A program made the translations under genes and the position numbers. From Thermococcus sp. 4557 (GTDB lineage Archaea > Methanobacteriota_B > Thermococci > Thermococcales > Thermococcaceae), in NCBI RefSeq assembly GCF_000221185.1, contig NC_015865.1, forward strand, positions 1,860,001-1,924,000: a DNA stretch of 64,000 nt. Reading direction: 5' to 3'. The notes beneath the pieces were generated by a model. It was not told the origin of the DNA. It ran no database searches and saw only the letters and a list, made by a program, of their open reading frames with translations. This document shows positions 44,059 to 51,678 of the stretch, one piece after another. Each line of letters begins with the position of its first letter. Position 1 is the first letter of the stretch.

Positions 44059-45867
44059 ATGAAGGTATTCGTTGCAGATACGAGCGTTATCGTCGATGGC
44101 AGGCTCACGCAGTTCCTTTCGTCGCTTGGCGAGAAGGTCAAGGTCGTCATTCCCGAAGCCGTCGTCGCTGAGATAGAGCACCAGGCCAACGAGGGAAAGG
44201 CCATAGGCCACGTGGGTCTCGAGGAACTCAAAAAGCTCCGCGAGATGGCGGACAGCGACAGAATCCTCCTCGAGTTCTACGGCGAGAGGCCCGAGCTCTG
44301 GCAGATACGGAGGGCGAAGTCCGGCGAGATAGACAGTATGGTCCGTGAGGCCGCACAGGCCCTCGGAGCGACGCTCATCACGGGCGACAGGGTTCAGAGG
44401 GACGTGGCCATCGCCAAGGGCATAGACGTGGTCTATCTGACCGCGAAGAAGGAGGTGCGGCACCGCCTCGAGGACTTCTTCGACGAGACCACCATGAGCG
44501 TTCACCTCAAGGGCGGCATGAGGCCGTTCGCAAAGAAGGGACGGCCAGGAGAATGGAGGCTCGTGCCCGTCCGCGATGAGGTTCTGAGCGATGGGGAGCT
44601 TGAGGAGATAGCGGACGACATAGTGGAGAGGGCCAGGCGCGACCCCGAGAGCTTCATAGAGCTCGACGAGCCGGGCGCCACCGTCGTCCAGCTCCGCAAC
44701 TACAGGATAGTCATCGCCAAGCCGCCCTTTGCGGACAGGATAGAGATAACTGCAGTCAGACCCGTCAGAAAGCTGAGCATCGAGGAGTACGAGCTCAGTG
44801 AAAAGCTCCTGGAGAGGCTGGCGGACAAGGCGGAGGGCATACTCATAGCGGGAGCGCCGGGTGAGGGCAAGACGACCTTTGCCCAGGCCCTGGCGGAATG
44901 GTACGCGGGAATGGGCAAGATAGTGAAGACCATGGAAAAGCCCCGCGACCTCCAGGTGGGCGAGGAAATCACCCAGTATACTGCCCTGAACGGCAGGATG
45001 GAGCTGACCGGCGACATACTGCTCCTCGTCAGGCCGGACTACACGATATTCGACGAGATGAGGAAGACGAGCGACTTTAAGATCTACGCCGACCTCAGGC
45101 TCGCCGGCGTCGGGATGGTCGGTGTCGTCCACGCGACGAAGCCGATAGACGCGATACAGCGCTTCATAGGTAGAGTGGAGCTCGGAATGATTCCCCAGAT
45201 AGTCGATACGGTCCTCTTCATCAAGGCAGGCAGGGTCGCGAAGGTTCTCACGCTGGAGTACCTAGTCAAGGTGCCGAGCGGCATGAGGGAGGAAGACCTC
45301 GCCAGGCCCGTCATCGAGGTTCGCGACTTTGAAACCGGCGAGCTCGAGTACGAGATATACACCTACGGCGAGGAGATAAGCGTCGTCCCGGTGAAGAAGG
45401 AGGAGAAGGCCCCGGCACTAAAGCTCGCGGAGAAGAGGCTCAAGCAGGAGATAAAGAAGTTCCTGCCCGATGTCTATGCGGAGGTCGAAATAGTCAGTCC
45501 CCACAAGGCTGTGATCTACGCGGACGAGTTCGACATCCCCGCGATAATCGGGAAGAAGGGCAAGAGAATCACGGAGCTTGAGAAGAGGATAGGAATAAGC
45601 ATCGACGTCAAGAGCTTCGCCGAGCGCGAGGCGGAGAAGCCCAAGGAGAAGCTCCCCGTGGAGATCGAGGAGAAGAAGAAAACCATCGTCCTCCGCGTCT
45701 CGCCGGACTACGCGAAGAGGCCGCTCAAGTTCTACGGCGGTGAGCAGTACGTCTTCACGGCCACACCGAGCAAGAAAGGACTCGTGAAGGTCAGCAAGAG
45801 CACGCCCATAGGCAAGGAACTCAGGAGGCTCCTTGAGGCCGGGATACCCATCTGGGCGACCGCATGA
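44059..45867 (+). CDS. PIN domain - PilT/VirB11-type ATPase - KH domain fusion
   Basis: A 602-residue fusion. Residues 1-140 are a PINc nuclease domain (VADTSVIVDGRL, GEIDSMVREAAQALGATLITGDRV with acidic metal ligands). Residues 240-400 are a secretion-type ATPase (Walker A GAPGEGKTTFAQALAEWYA; IFDEMRKTSDF; GVVHATKP). Residues about 465-520 are a KH-like RNA-binding domain (IIGKKGKRITELEKRIGI). The family is widespread in archaea and its role is unknown; RNA processing or decay is plausible. ATG 44059 follows GGGTGGGAGAG. Confidence 0.92.
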   Translation: MKVFVADTSVIVDGRLTQFLSSLGEKVKVVIPEAVVAEIEHQANEGKAIGHVGLEELKKLREMADSDRILLEFYGERPELWQIRRAKSGEIDSMVREAAQALGATLITGDRVQRDVAIAKGIDVVYLTAKKEVRHRLEDFFDETTMSVHLKGGMRPFAKKGRPGEWRLVPVRDEVLSDGELEEIADDIVERARRDPESFIELDEPGATVVQLRNYRIVIAKPPFADRIEITAVRPVRKLSIEEYELSEKLLERLADKAEGILIAGAPGEGKTTFAQALAEWYAGMGKIVKTMEKPRDLQVGEEITQYTALNGRMELTGDILLLVRPDYTIFDEMRKTSDFKIYADLRLAGVGMVGVVHATKPIDAIQRFIGRVELGMIPQIVDTVLFIKAGRVAKVLTLEYLVKVPSGMREEDLARPVIEVRDFETGELEYEIYTYGEEISVVPVKKEEKAPALKLAEKRLKQEIKKFLPDVYAEVEIVSPHKAVIYADEFDIPAIIGKKGKRITELEKRIGISIDVKSFAEREAEKPKEKLPVEIEEKKKTIVLRVSPDYAKRPLKFYGGEQYVFTATPSKKGLVKVSKSTPIGKELRRLLEAGIPIWATA

Positions 45868-45913
45868 GCAAACTTTTTATAGTTTGCTCTCTTCTTTTCC
45901 ATGGTGGTAAAGA

Positions 45914-46147
45914 GTGGGGGAGAGGTACGACCCCCTTGAAACTCTCGGTGCCATTTTGAGCGCCCTCGGGCTGGCGGGTATCCTGATAACCGAGGGCCGT
46001 GCCCTGGGGTTTGGTCTCCTCGTCATCGCCTTCGGCACCGTCGTCTGGAAAATGGGGGAGATGCGGAGGGAGCTCAACGAGAAGCTTGAATCCCTGAGGG
46101 CGGAGCTGGAATCCCTAAAAGGCCGGGAGGGCCCCATCGATGGCTGA
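45914..46147 (+). CDS. Small membrane protein with coiled-coil tail (A)
   Basis: A 77-residue protein starting at GTG 45914 behind ATGGTGGT; a TATA box (AACTTTTTATAGTTTG, about 45870-45885) precedes it. Two short hydrophobic helices (LGAILSALGLAGILI; LGFGLLVIAFGTVVWKM) are followed by a coiled coil (RRELNEKLESLRAELESLKG). It overlaps the next gene, of the same architecture, by 8 bases. Function unknown. Confidence 0.75.
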   Translation: MGERYDPLETLGAILSALGLAGILITEGRALGFGLLVIAFGTVVWKMGEMRRELNEKLESLRAELESLKGREGPIDG

Positions 46148-46364
46148 TATCTCCACCCGCGGGTTTGTCATAATCGTCCTTTCAATCCTCGCACTGGTGT
46201 ATCCCATGGGATGGTTCTTCACCCTGATGGTGGTTCTGATCCTCGCCGCAGTCGGCTGGACGTTCCTGGGAATAGCGGATGAACTTGCGGGGCTGAACTC
46301 GGAGATACAGGAACTGCGGCGCGAGATAAAGGCGCTGGAGAGAAAGGTTGAGGGGATGAAGTGA
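46140..46364 (+). CDS. Small membrane protein with coiled-coil tail (B)
   Basis: A 74-residue protein. Two membrane helices (RGFVIIVLSILALVYPMGWF; FTLMVVLILAAVGWTFLGIA) lead into a coiled coil (LNSEIQELRREIKALERKVEGM). The layout matches the gene it overlaps, suggesting a hetero-oligomer formed through paired coiled coils. No family recognised. Confidence 0.75.
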   Translation: MADISTRGFVIIVLSILALVYPMGWFFTLMVVLILAAVGWTFLGIADELAGLNSEIQELRREIKALERKVEGMK

Positions 46365-46408
46365 ACCCGTCTCGCAAGATTTTTTAACCCTCTCCGGAAG
46401 GGGATACC

Positions 46409-46969
46409 ATGCTGGTTCTGGCATCTGCTTCACCGAGGCGGCGGGAGATACTCGCCAGGTTCATACGGGAGTTCGAGGTTATTCCGAGCAACGCGAGCGA
46501 GGAGTGCAGCATAGAAAACCCCGCCGAGTACGCTCTCGAACTGGCGAGGAGGAAGGCCAGGGAAGTGCACGACCGCGTGGGCGGAACCGTCATCGGCGCC
46601 GACACCGTCGTCAGCATAGACGGCCACATCCTCGGCAAACCCGGGAGCAGGGAGGAGGCCTTCGAGATGCTCCGGCTCCTCAGCGGGAGGGTTCACAGGG
46701 TCACGACGGGCTACTGCATAATCCACGAGGGTCGGGAGATTTCGGGGGTTGCCGTTACAGAGGTCAAGTTCCGCGAGCTGGACGACGACATCATCTGGGC
46801 GTACATCGACACCGGCGAGCCGATGGACAAGGCAGGGGCCTACGGCATACAGGGAAAGGCGGGCCTCTTCGTCGAGTGGATCCGCGGGGACTACTACAAC
46901 GTCGTCGGGTTCCCCATTGAGATAGTCTGGAAGCTGAGGGAGCTCGGGTTTGAGGTCCTATCACGCTGA
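46409..46969 (+). CDS. maf: Maf-like nucleoside triphosphate pyrophosphatase
   Basis: A 186-residue protein. LASASPRRREIL (residues 4-15), IGADTVVSIDGHILGKPGS and GAYGIQGKAGLFVEWIRGDY are Maf signatures. Maf enzymes hydrolyse modified or canonical NTPs to monophosphates and pyrophosphate, cleaning the nucleotide pool. The start is ATG 46409. Confidence 0.95.
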   Translation: MLVLASASPRRREILARFIREFEVIPSNASEECSIENPAEYALELARRKAREVHDRVGGTVIGADTVVSIDGHILGKPGSREEAFEMLRLLSGRVHRVTTGYCIIHEGREISGVAVTEVKFRELDDDIIWAYIDTGEPMDKAGAYGIQGKAGLFVEWIRGDYYNVVGFPIEIVWKLRELGFEVLSR

Positions 46970-47424
46970 GGTTTCGCCGTTCTAAGTTTTCTCCGCCATA
47001 ACTCCTGGAATTTCGAAAAGCCCTTTTCTTCACTCCTTGGAAGGCGATTATTTGGGGCCTGGAACTGTGCCCACATGTTACTGTTATGCCAATTCATTAT
47101 AACGAAAATTTTTCGGAGATTGAAATACCGGCGGCACGGAGGAGAGGGCATGGATATCCCCACCATAAGTGAGTCTTTTCCAGTTTATGGGGGAGTTACC
47201 GGCCTGTTTTAAATTCCGAGCCCTTTGAAGTCCGGGGAACCCTCATGCACATCTTTGTTCGCCCGAGGATCGCGGCCGTTTCATCCGCCCGATAACTTAA
47301 AGGACTCATGTAGTTGCCGGAATTGAGCGCCTGTCGCTGTTCCCCTGACGGGGACTTCCAGAAATGCTTAAATATCGGAAGTTCCTCAAAGCTTTACTGG
47401 GCAAAGTGGGGGAAACTCCCGCCT
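46970..47424 (+). promoter_or_regulatory. CRISPR leader region
   Basis: This 455-base stretch holds no convincing gene and ends at the first CRISPR repeat. A TATA box (GCTTAAATATCGG, 47366-47378) predicts transcription starting about 30 bases before the array. The 25 bases next to the first repeat form a G-run/C-run stem (GGGGGAAACTCCC). The intact repeats lie next to this end and the decayed ones at the other, so this is the leader side. Confidence 0.7.
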
Positions 47425-48328
47425 GTTGCAATAAGACTCTGGGAGAATTGAAAGTCGGGAACGCCCAAGTTTATTACGCGGCCGATTACCTGTTGCAATA
47501 AGACTCTGGGAGAATTGAAAGCGGTTGGCTCATCGGTAGAAACGGGCTCATCTATAATCGTTGCAATAAGACTCTGGGAGAATTGAAAGGAGGACGTGGA
47601 AAAAGTCGTCAGGGACTTTTTCGGGTTGCAATAAGACTCTGGGAGAATTGAAAGAGATGAAACGCCGTCTGGACATTGACGATGAAGAAAGTTGCAATAA
47701 GACTCTGGGAGAATTGAAAGCGAAAACGGGTCGGGCTCGAACTCATCAAGCTCAAAGGCGTTGCAATAAGACTCTGGGAGAATTGAAAGTTTACTAGCTC
47801 TGGTGCTATCAACGCCCAGGTGTATGTTGCAATAAGACTCTGGGAGAATTGAAAGGGAGGACGACGGAGCCCCTCATAGTCGAGGGGAAAGGAGTTGCAA
47901 TAAGACTCTGGGAGAATTGAAAGAGTAGGTCCCAGTTTTGTTAAGTAGCGGCTCAATCTCGTTGCAATAAGACTCTGGGAGAATTGAAAGTTGGCCTCGG
48001 TCGCGTTCACCTGGGTAAAGGTCGCGTTGTTGCAATAAGACTCTGGGAGAATTGAAACTGGTAGAATGTGTTAGGTCCTGGGTTGAGCGTCTAAAGGTTG
48101 CAATAAGACTCTGGGAGAATTGAAACTGGAATACTTTGTGGACAGCATTCACGCACAAGACGGTTGCAATAAGACTCTGGGAGAATTGAAAGCAGGCGCT
48201 CAGGGCCGGGGACATACGGGTCGGCCGGTTGCAACAAGACTCTCTAGGAGAATTGAAATGGTGACGATGATGGCCCTGTCCTCCCTGCTCCACTTGGGTT
48301 GCAATAAGACCCCCAGGAGAATCGAAAG
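47425..48328 (+). CRISPR. CRISPR array, 14 repeats and 13 spacers
   Basis: The repeat is 30 bases: GTTGCAATAAGACTCTGGGA followed by GAATTGAAAG. Repeats start at 47425, 47492, 47560, 47625, 47691, 47760, 47826, 47894, 47961, 48029, 48097, 48163, 48228 and 48298; spacers are 35-39 bases. The crRNA 5' tag would be ATTGAAAG, as in Pyrococcus and Thermococcus. Repeats 10 and 11 end in C instead of G. Repeats 13 and 14 are degenerate, marking the trailer end. No cas gene lies in the window, so processing must rely on cas genes elsewhere. All open frames inside the array are products of the repeat. Confidence 0.98.
48228..48328 (+). repeat. Two degenerate terminal CRISPR repeats
   Basis: Repeat 13 (48228-48259) has a T-to-C change, two inserted bases in the middle and a final T. 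Repeat 14 (48298-48328) has CCCCCA in place of TCTGG and ATCGAAAG at its end. Such decay is usual at the oldest end of an array. Confidence 0.85.
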
Positions 48329-48356
48329 ACAGGGAAACATCGAGAAGATTTGCTAC

Positions 48357-49013
48357 TCACAGGAACTCCCCGAACAGGAGGTCCTCCCTCGTCCCGCCCG
48401 CCTTCCTGAATACCCTCTCGCTCCAGGAAACGCCGCCCACCTCCCTCGGTGAGTGGGCATCGCTCGCGAAGGTGAGCTTTATCCCGCGCCTTATGCACTC
48501 CCGGATGAAGTCGATGTCCGGGACCCTGTAACGGGAGCTTATCTCAAAGGCCTTGCCCCTAGCCTCCGCCAGCTCGAGTATTTCCTCCAGCTCGTCGGCG
48601 GACGGGAAGCCGATGTAGGGGAAGCTGGCCCCGAAGTGGCCGATGATGTCAACGTTGTCGTCTTCGAGGGCGAGCTTCACCAGCTCCACGTATTCCTCCG
48701 GCCTCTCGAGCCACTGGTGGACGCTCGCTATCACGTAGTCGAGCTTCTCCGCCATGAAGTCCGGGACATCGACGCCCCTGGGGGTTATGTTGCCCTCAAT
48801 CCCGGCCAGAATCGTCAGCCCCGCGTCCTCGCCCCAGTACCTGACCTCCTTGACGTAGCGGCCGAGGGTTCCGGGTTCGAAGTAGTGGCTGTGGTCGGTT
48901 ATTCCGAGCAGCGCCAGCCCCCTCGCCTCCGCCGCGGCCACGCTGTCGGCTATCGATCCCCTGCCGTCCGAGTATGTGGTGTGGGTGTGGGCATCGTGGG
49001 GAAACCTGGGCAT
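48357..49013 (-). CDS. PHP-domain phosphoesterase
   Basis: A 218-residue protein with PHP metal-binding motifs: DAHTHTTYSDGRG (residues 7-19), TDHSHYFEPG, ASVHQWLE, GHFG and FASDAHSP. Relatives hydrolyse phosphate esters such as histidinol phosphate or nucleotides; the substrate is unknown. It ends 28 bases from the trailer of the CRISPR array and is convergent to it. No strong ribosome binding site is seen. Confidence 0.9.
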   Translation of the reverse strand: MPRFPHDAHTHTTYSDGRGSIADSVAAAEARGLALLGITDHSHYFEPGTLGRYVKEVRYWGEDAGLTILAGIEGNITPRGVDVPDFMAEKLDYVIASVHQWLERPEEYVELVKLALEDDNVDIIGHFGASFPYIGFPSADELEEILELAEARGKAFEISSRYRVPDIDFIRECIRRGIKLTFASDAHSPREVGGVSWSERVFRKAGGTREDLLFGEFL

Positions 49014-49093
49014 GCTTTATCCTCTCGCGGGGACGTTATAAAGCCTTCTGGACAAAATATCCAACGTAAAGCTTAACCTTGAGTTTTGACAAT

Positions 49094-49104
49094 CTTTAAA
49101 TACC
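49094..49104 (+). promoter_or_regulatory. TATA box of B12-binding subunit gene
   Basis: CTTTAAATACC, about 35 bases before ATG 49135. Confidence 0.5.
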
Positions 49105-49134
49105 GCGGGAAACAAAAGTGAGGCGGTGGTGAAA

Positions 49135-49566
49135 ATGGTCGAGCGCTCCAAGGTTAGGGTTCTCGTTGCGAAGCCGGGACTTGACGGTCACGACAGGGGT
49201 GCCAAGGTCGTCGCCAGGGCACTGCGCGATGCAGGTTTTGAGGTCATCTACACTGGAATCAGGCAGACCCCCGAGCAGATAGCCGAGAGCGTTGTTCAGG
49301 AGGACGTTGATGTCCTTGGAATAAGCATCCTCTCCGGCGCCCACATGGTTCTCATACCGAAGATACTCAGGCTCCTCGAAGAGCGCGGCCTGAAGATCAA
49401 CGAGGACGTTCTCGTTATAGCCGGTGGAATAATCCCGCCCGACGACGCCGAACAGCTCGAGAAGATGGGTGTGGCCAGGGTTTTTGGCCCCGGCAGCCCG
49501 ATTGAGGATATAGTCGGCTTCATAGACGAGAACGTGCCGAAGCTGAAGAAATTCAGGGAGAACTGA
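49135..49566 (+). CDS. mcmB: Methylmalonyl-CoA mutase, B12-binding subunit
   Basis: A 143-residue cobalamin-binding domain. [18 protein letters not shown] contains the DxHxxG motif whose His ligates cobalt (about residue 20); [10 protein letters not shown] and [11 protein letters not shown] complete the fold. It pairs with the catalytic subunit at 9172. ATG 49135 follows GGCGGTGGTGAAA. It starts the cluster with MeaB and the epimerase. Confidence 0.95.
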   Translation: MVERSKVRVLVAKPGLDGHDRGAKVVARALRDAGFEVIYTGIRQTPEQIAESVVQEDVDVLGISILSGAHMVLIPKILRLLEERGLKINEDVLVIAGGIIPPDDAEQLEKMGVARVFGPGSPIEDIVGFIDENVPKLKKFREN

Positions 49567-49570
49567 GCAA

Positions 49571-49580
49571 ACTTTATAAT
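49571..49580 (+). promoter_or_regulatory. TATA box before meaB
   Basis: ACTTTATAAT shortly after the B12-subunit stop codon, about 35 bases before ATG 49614; the GTPase and epimerase can thus be transcribed separately. Confidence 0.5.
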
Positions 49581-49613
49581 TTCTTACCTGGATAATTTGT
49601 CCTAGTGGTGGCG

Positions 49614-50573
49614 ATGTTAGACGGTCTCATAGAGAGGATGCTCACCGGCGACAAGCGCGCCACTGCGCGCCTCATAACCCTCGTTGAAAACGATGAGGAG
49701 AAGGCGAGGGAGATAATCTCGAAAATCTATCCCCACACGGGCAACGCCTACATCGTCGGCATCACCGGCCCGCCTGGGGCCGGAAAGTCCACCCTTCTCG
49801 ACAAGCTCATCCGCGTTGCAAGGGAGGAAGGCAAGGTCGTCGGCGTTATAGCGATAGACCCCACCTCGCCCTTCACCGGCGGCGCTCTTCTCGGGGACAG
49901 GATAAGGATGCAGAGGCATTCGACCGACCCTGGTGTCTTCATCAGGAGCATGGCGACGCGCGGCTCCCTCGGGGGCCTCGCCAAGGCCACGGCCGATGCC
50001 ATCAAGGTTCTCGACGCCTACGGCTGCGATGTGATCTTTGTGGAGACCGTCGGCGTCGGCCAGATTGAGATCGACATCGTTAAGACCGCCGACACGGTGG
50101 TTCTCGTCACGGTCCCGGGTCTGGGCGACGACATACAGGCGATAAAGGCCGGGCTCATGGAGATAGCCGACGTGTTCGTCATCAACAAGGCCGACAAGGA
50201 GGGGGCCGATGCCACCTACTTTGAACTCAGCATGATGCTCGACCTCGAGAAGGAGCGCTGGGAGAGGCGGGGCTGGCGGCCGCGGATCGTGGAGACGGTC
50301 GCGACGACCATGAGAGGAATACGCGACCTCTGGAGCGCGATCAACGAGCACAGGGAGTTTCTTGAGAGGAGCGGGGAGATAGAGCGGAAGAGGCAGTTCA
50401 GGGCCGAGGAGGAAGTCAAGACGATAGTCTCGGGCAGGATATCGAGGCTAGTGGGGGAGAAGCTCGGCGAGGAGGAGATTTCGTCTTTGATAGGGATGGT
50501 TGTGAGGCGCGAGATCGACCCGTACTCTGCCGCGGATAGGATACTCGAAAAAGCCCTGGGGGTGAAGGTATGA
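49614..50573 (+). CDS. meaB: MeaB/ArgK-type G3E GTPase
   Basis: A 319-residue GTPase. Walker [17 protein letters not shown] (about residue 55), [35 protein letters not shown] and [11 protein letters not shown] (NKxD) are G3E/MeaB signatures. MeaB loads and protects the cobalamin cofactor of methylmalonyl-CoA mutase. ATG 49614 follows GTGGTGGCG. Its stop overlaps the epimerase start (ATGA). Confidence 0.95.
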   Translation: MLDGLIERMLTGDKRATARLITLVENDEEKAREIISKIYPHTGNAYIVGITGPPGAGKSTLLDKLIRVAREEGKVVGVIAIDPTSPFTGGALLGDRIRMQRHSTDPGVFIRSMATRGSLGGLAKATADAIKVLDAYGCDVIFVETVGVGQIEIDIVKTADTVVLVTVPGLGDDIQAIKAGLMEIADVFVINKADKEGADATYFELSMMLDLEKERWERRGWRPRIVETVATTMRGIRDLWSAINEHREFLERSGEIERKRQFRAEEEVKTIVSGRISRLVGEKLGEEEISSLIGMVVRREIDPYSAADRILEKALGVKV

Positions 50574-50974
50574 TAAAGAAGATAGACCACGTTGGTATAG
50601 CCGTTAAGAACCTGGATGAGGCCATCAAGGTCTGGGAGGGCCTCGGTCTCAAGGTGGAGGAGATAGAGGAGGTCCCGGACCAGAAGGTGAGGACCGCGAT
50701 AATCCACGTCGGCGAGAGCAGGATTGAGCTCCTCGAGCCGACCGCCGAGGACTCGCCCATAGCCAAGTTCATCGCCAAGCGCGGTGAGGGGATACACCAC
50801 ATAGCCCTGGGCGTTGATGACATCGAGGGACAGCTCGAGAAGCTCAAGGAAGAGGGCTACAGGCTGATCGATGAACAGCCCAGAATCGGGGCTGGAGGTG
50901 CGAAAATCGCATTTGTCCACCCCAAGGCAGTAACGGGCGTTCTGCTCGAACTTTGCGAAAGAAAGGCCGAGTAA
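50570..50974 (+). CDS. mce: Methylmalonyl-CoA epimerase
   Basis: A 134-residue vicinal-oxygen-chelate enzyme. [31 protein letters not shown] and [18 protein letters not shown] supply the metal-binding His and Glu residues. It interconverts (S)- and (R)-methylmalonyl-CoA, the step next to the mutase. Translationally coupled to meaB. Confidence 0.95.
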   Translation: MIKKIDHVGIAVKNLDEAIKVWEGLGLKVEEIEEVPDQKVRTAIIHVGESRIELLEPTAEDSPIAKFIAKRGEGIHHIALGVDDIEGQLEKLKEEGYRLIDEQPRIGAGGAKIAFVHPKAVTGVLLELCERKAE

Positions 50975-51107
50975 TCGGTTTTAATTTTCCATAGTTCTCA
51001 ACATTTTGTATTTTGTTTCAGTTTTATGCGGCATTTTTGGTATGTTGCTAATCTTCCAATTTTACACAGTAATGCTTATAAAGTTGAATACGAACTTGAG
51101 TTGGCGT

Positions 51108-51132
51108 GACGGGTTTAAGCAACCAACCCGTA
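51108..51132 (+). promoter_or_regulatory. Stem-loop in the leader of the DUF835 gene
   Basis: A 7-base stem ACGGGTT/AACCCGT encloses a 9-base loop. It lies after a TATA box (AATGCTTATAAAG, about 51070-51082) and before the start codon, so it would be in the mRNA leader or at the operator position. Confidence 0.4.
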
Positions 51133-51151
51133 GCAATCCGTGCGAGAAGGG

Positions 51152-51583
51152 ATGGATATGTTGCTGAGAGGTCGGCCCAGGTACCTCGGGTCGAGAGTGG
51201 TTGATTACAGACGCCTCAACGATATCATCCGGAGGAATAACCACCGCAGGAAGCTTCTCATAACCCGCAGGGCTCCCTCGGAGCTCGATAGTCCGAACAT
51301 ACACCCGATATGGGTCACAAAGGTCCCCTACCCGAACGCGGTATCCCCCTCGAGGCTCCATGCCATCGAGCAGATGGTGTGGGAGCAGCTTCAAAATGAG
51401 GATGTGGACGTCATTCTGGACGCCATCGAGTACCTCATGATTGAGAACGGGGTCGAGCCGACGCTCAGGTTCGTCAGCAAACTCAGGGACATGACCCTTC
51501 TCACGAACTCCGATTTTTACGTCACCGTCAGCGACGGCCTCGACAGCAGGGTTCTGAACATCCTCCGCAGGATAGTCGAGTGA
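51152..51583 (+). CDS. DUF835-domain protein
   Basis: A 143-residue protein. The C-terminal half (VDVILDAIEYLMIENGVEPT, LRFVSKLRDMTLLTNSDFYV) matches the DUF835 domain found in many Thermococcales signalling and membrane proteins. The N-terminal 60 residues are basic (RRLNDIIRRNNHRRKLLITRR). The start is uncertain: GTG 51140, ATG 51152 or ATG 51158; ribosome binding sites are weak. Function unknown. Confidence 0.75.
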   Translation: MDMLLRGRPRYLGSRVVDYRRLNDIIRRNNHRRKLLITRRAPSELDSPNIHPIWVTKVPYPNAVSPSRLHAIEQMVWEQLQNEDVDVILDAIEYLMIENGVEPTLRFVSKLRDMTLLTNSDFYVTVSDGLDSRVLNILRRIVE

Positions 51584-51632
51584 GCACGCAATCGGTACTC
51601 CGTGCCCGGGGGACGGGGAGTTCAAGAGGAGT

Positions 51633-51646
51633 AAAGTTATATAACC
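51633..51646 (+). promoter_or_regulatory. TATA box of smc
   Basis: AAAGTTATATAACC, about 35-45 bases before ATG 51679. Confidence 0.6.
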
Positions 51647-51678
51647 TTCTTCGCCATTCTCTCGTTTAGGTGTAGGGC

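Noticed and set aside
46894-47166. Minus-strand frame in the CRISPR leader
   Set aside because: It overlaps maf antisense, lacks start signals and has no protein-like pattern.
47609-48293. Open frames across the CRISPR array with a repeated FQFSQSLIAT peptide
   Set aside because: They are translations of the CRISPR repeat itself and not proteins.
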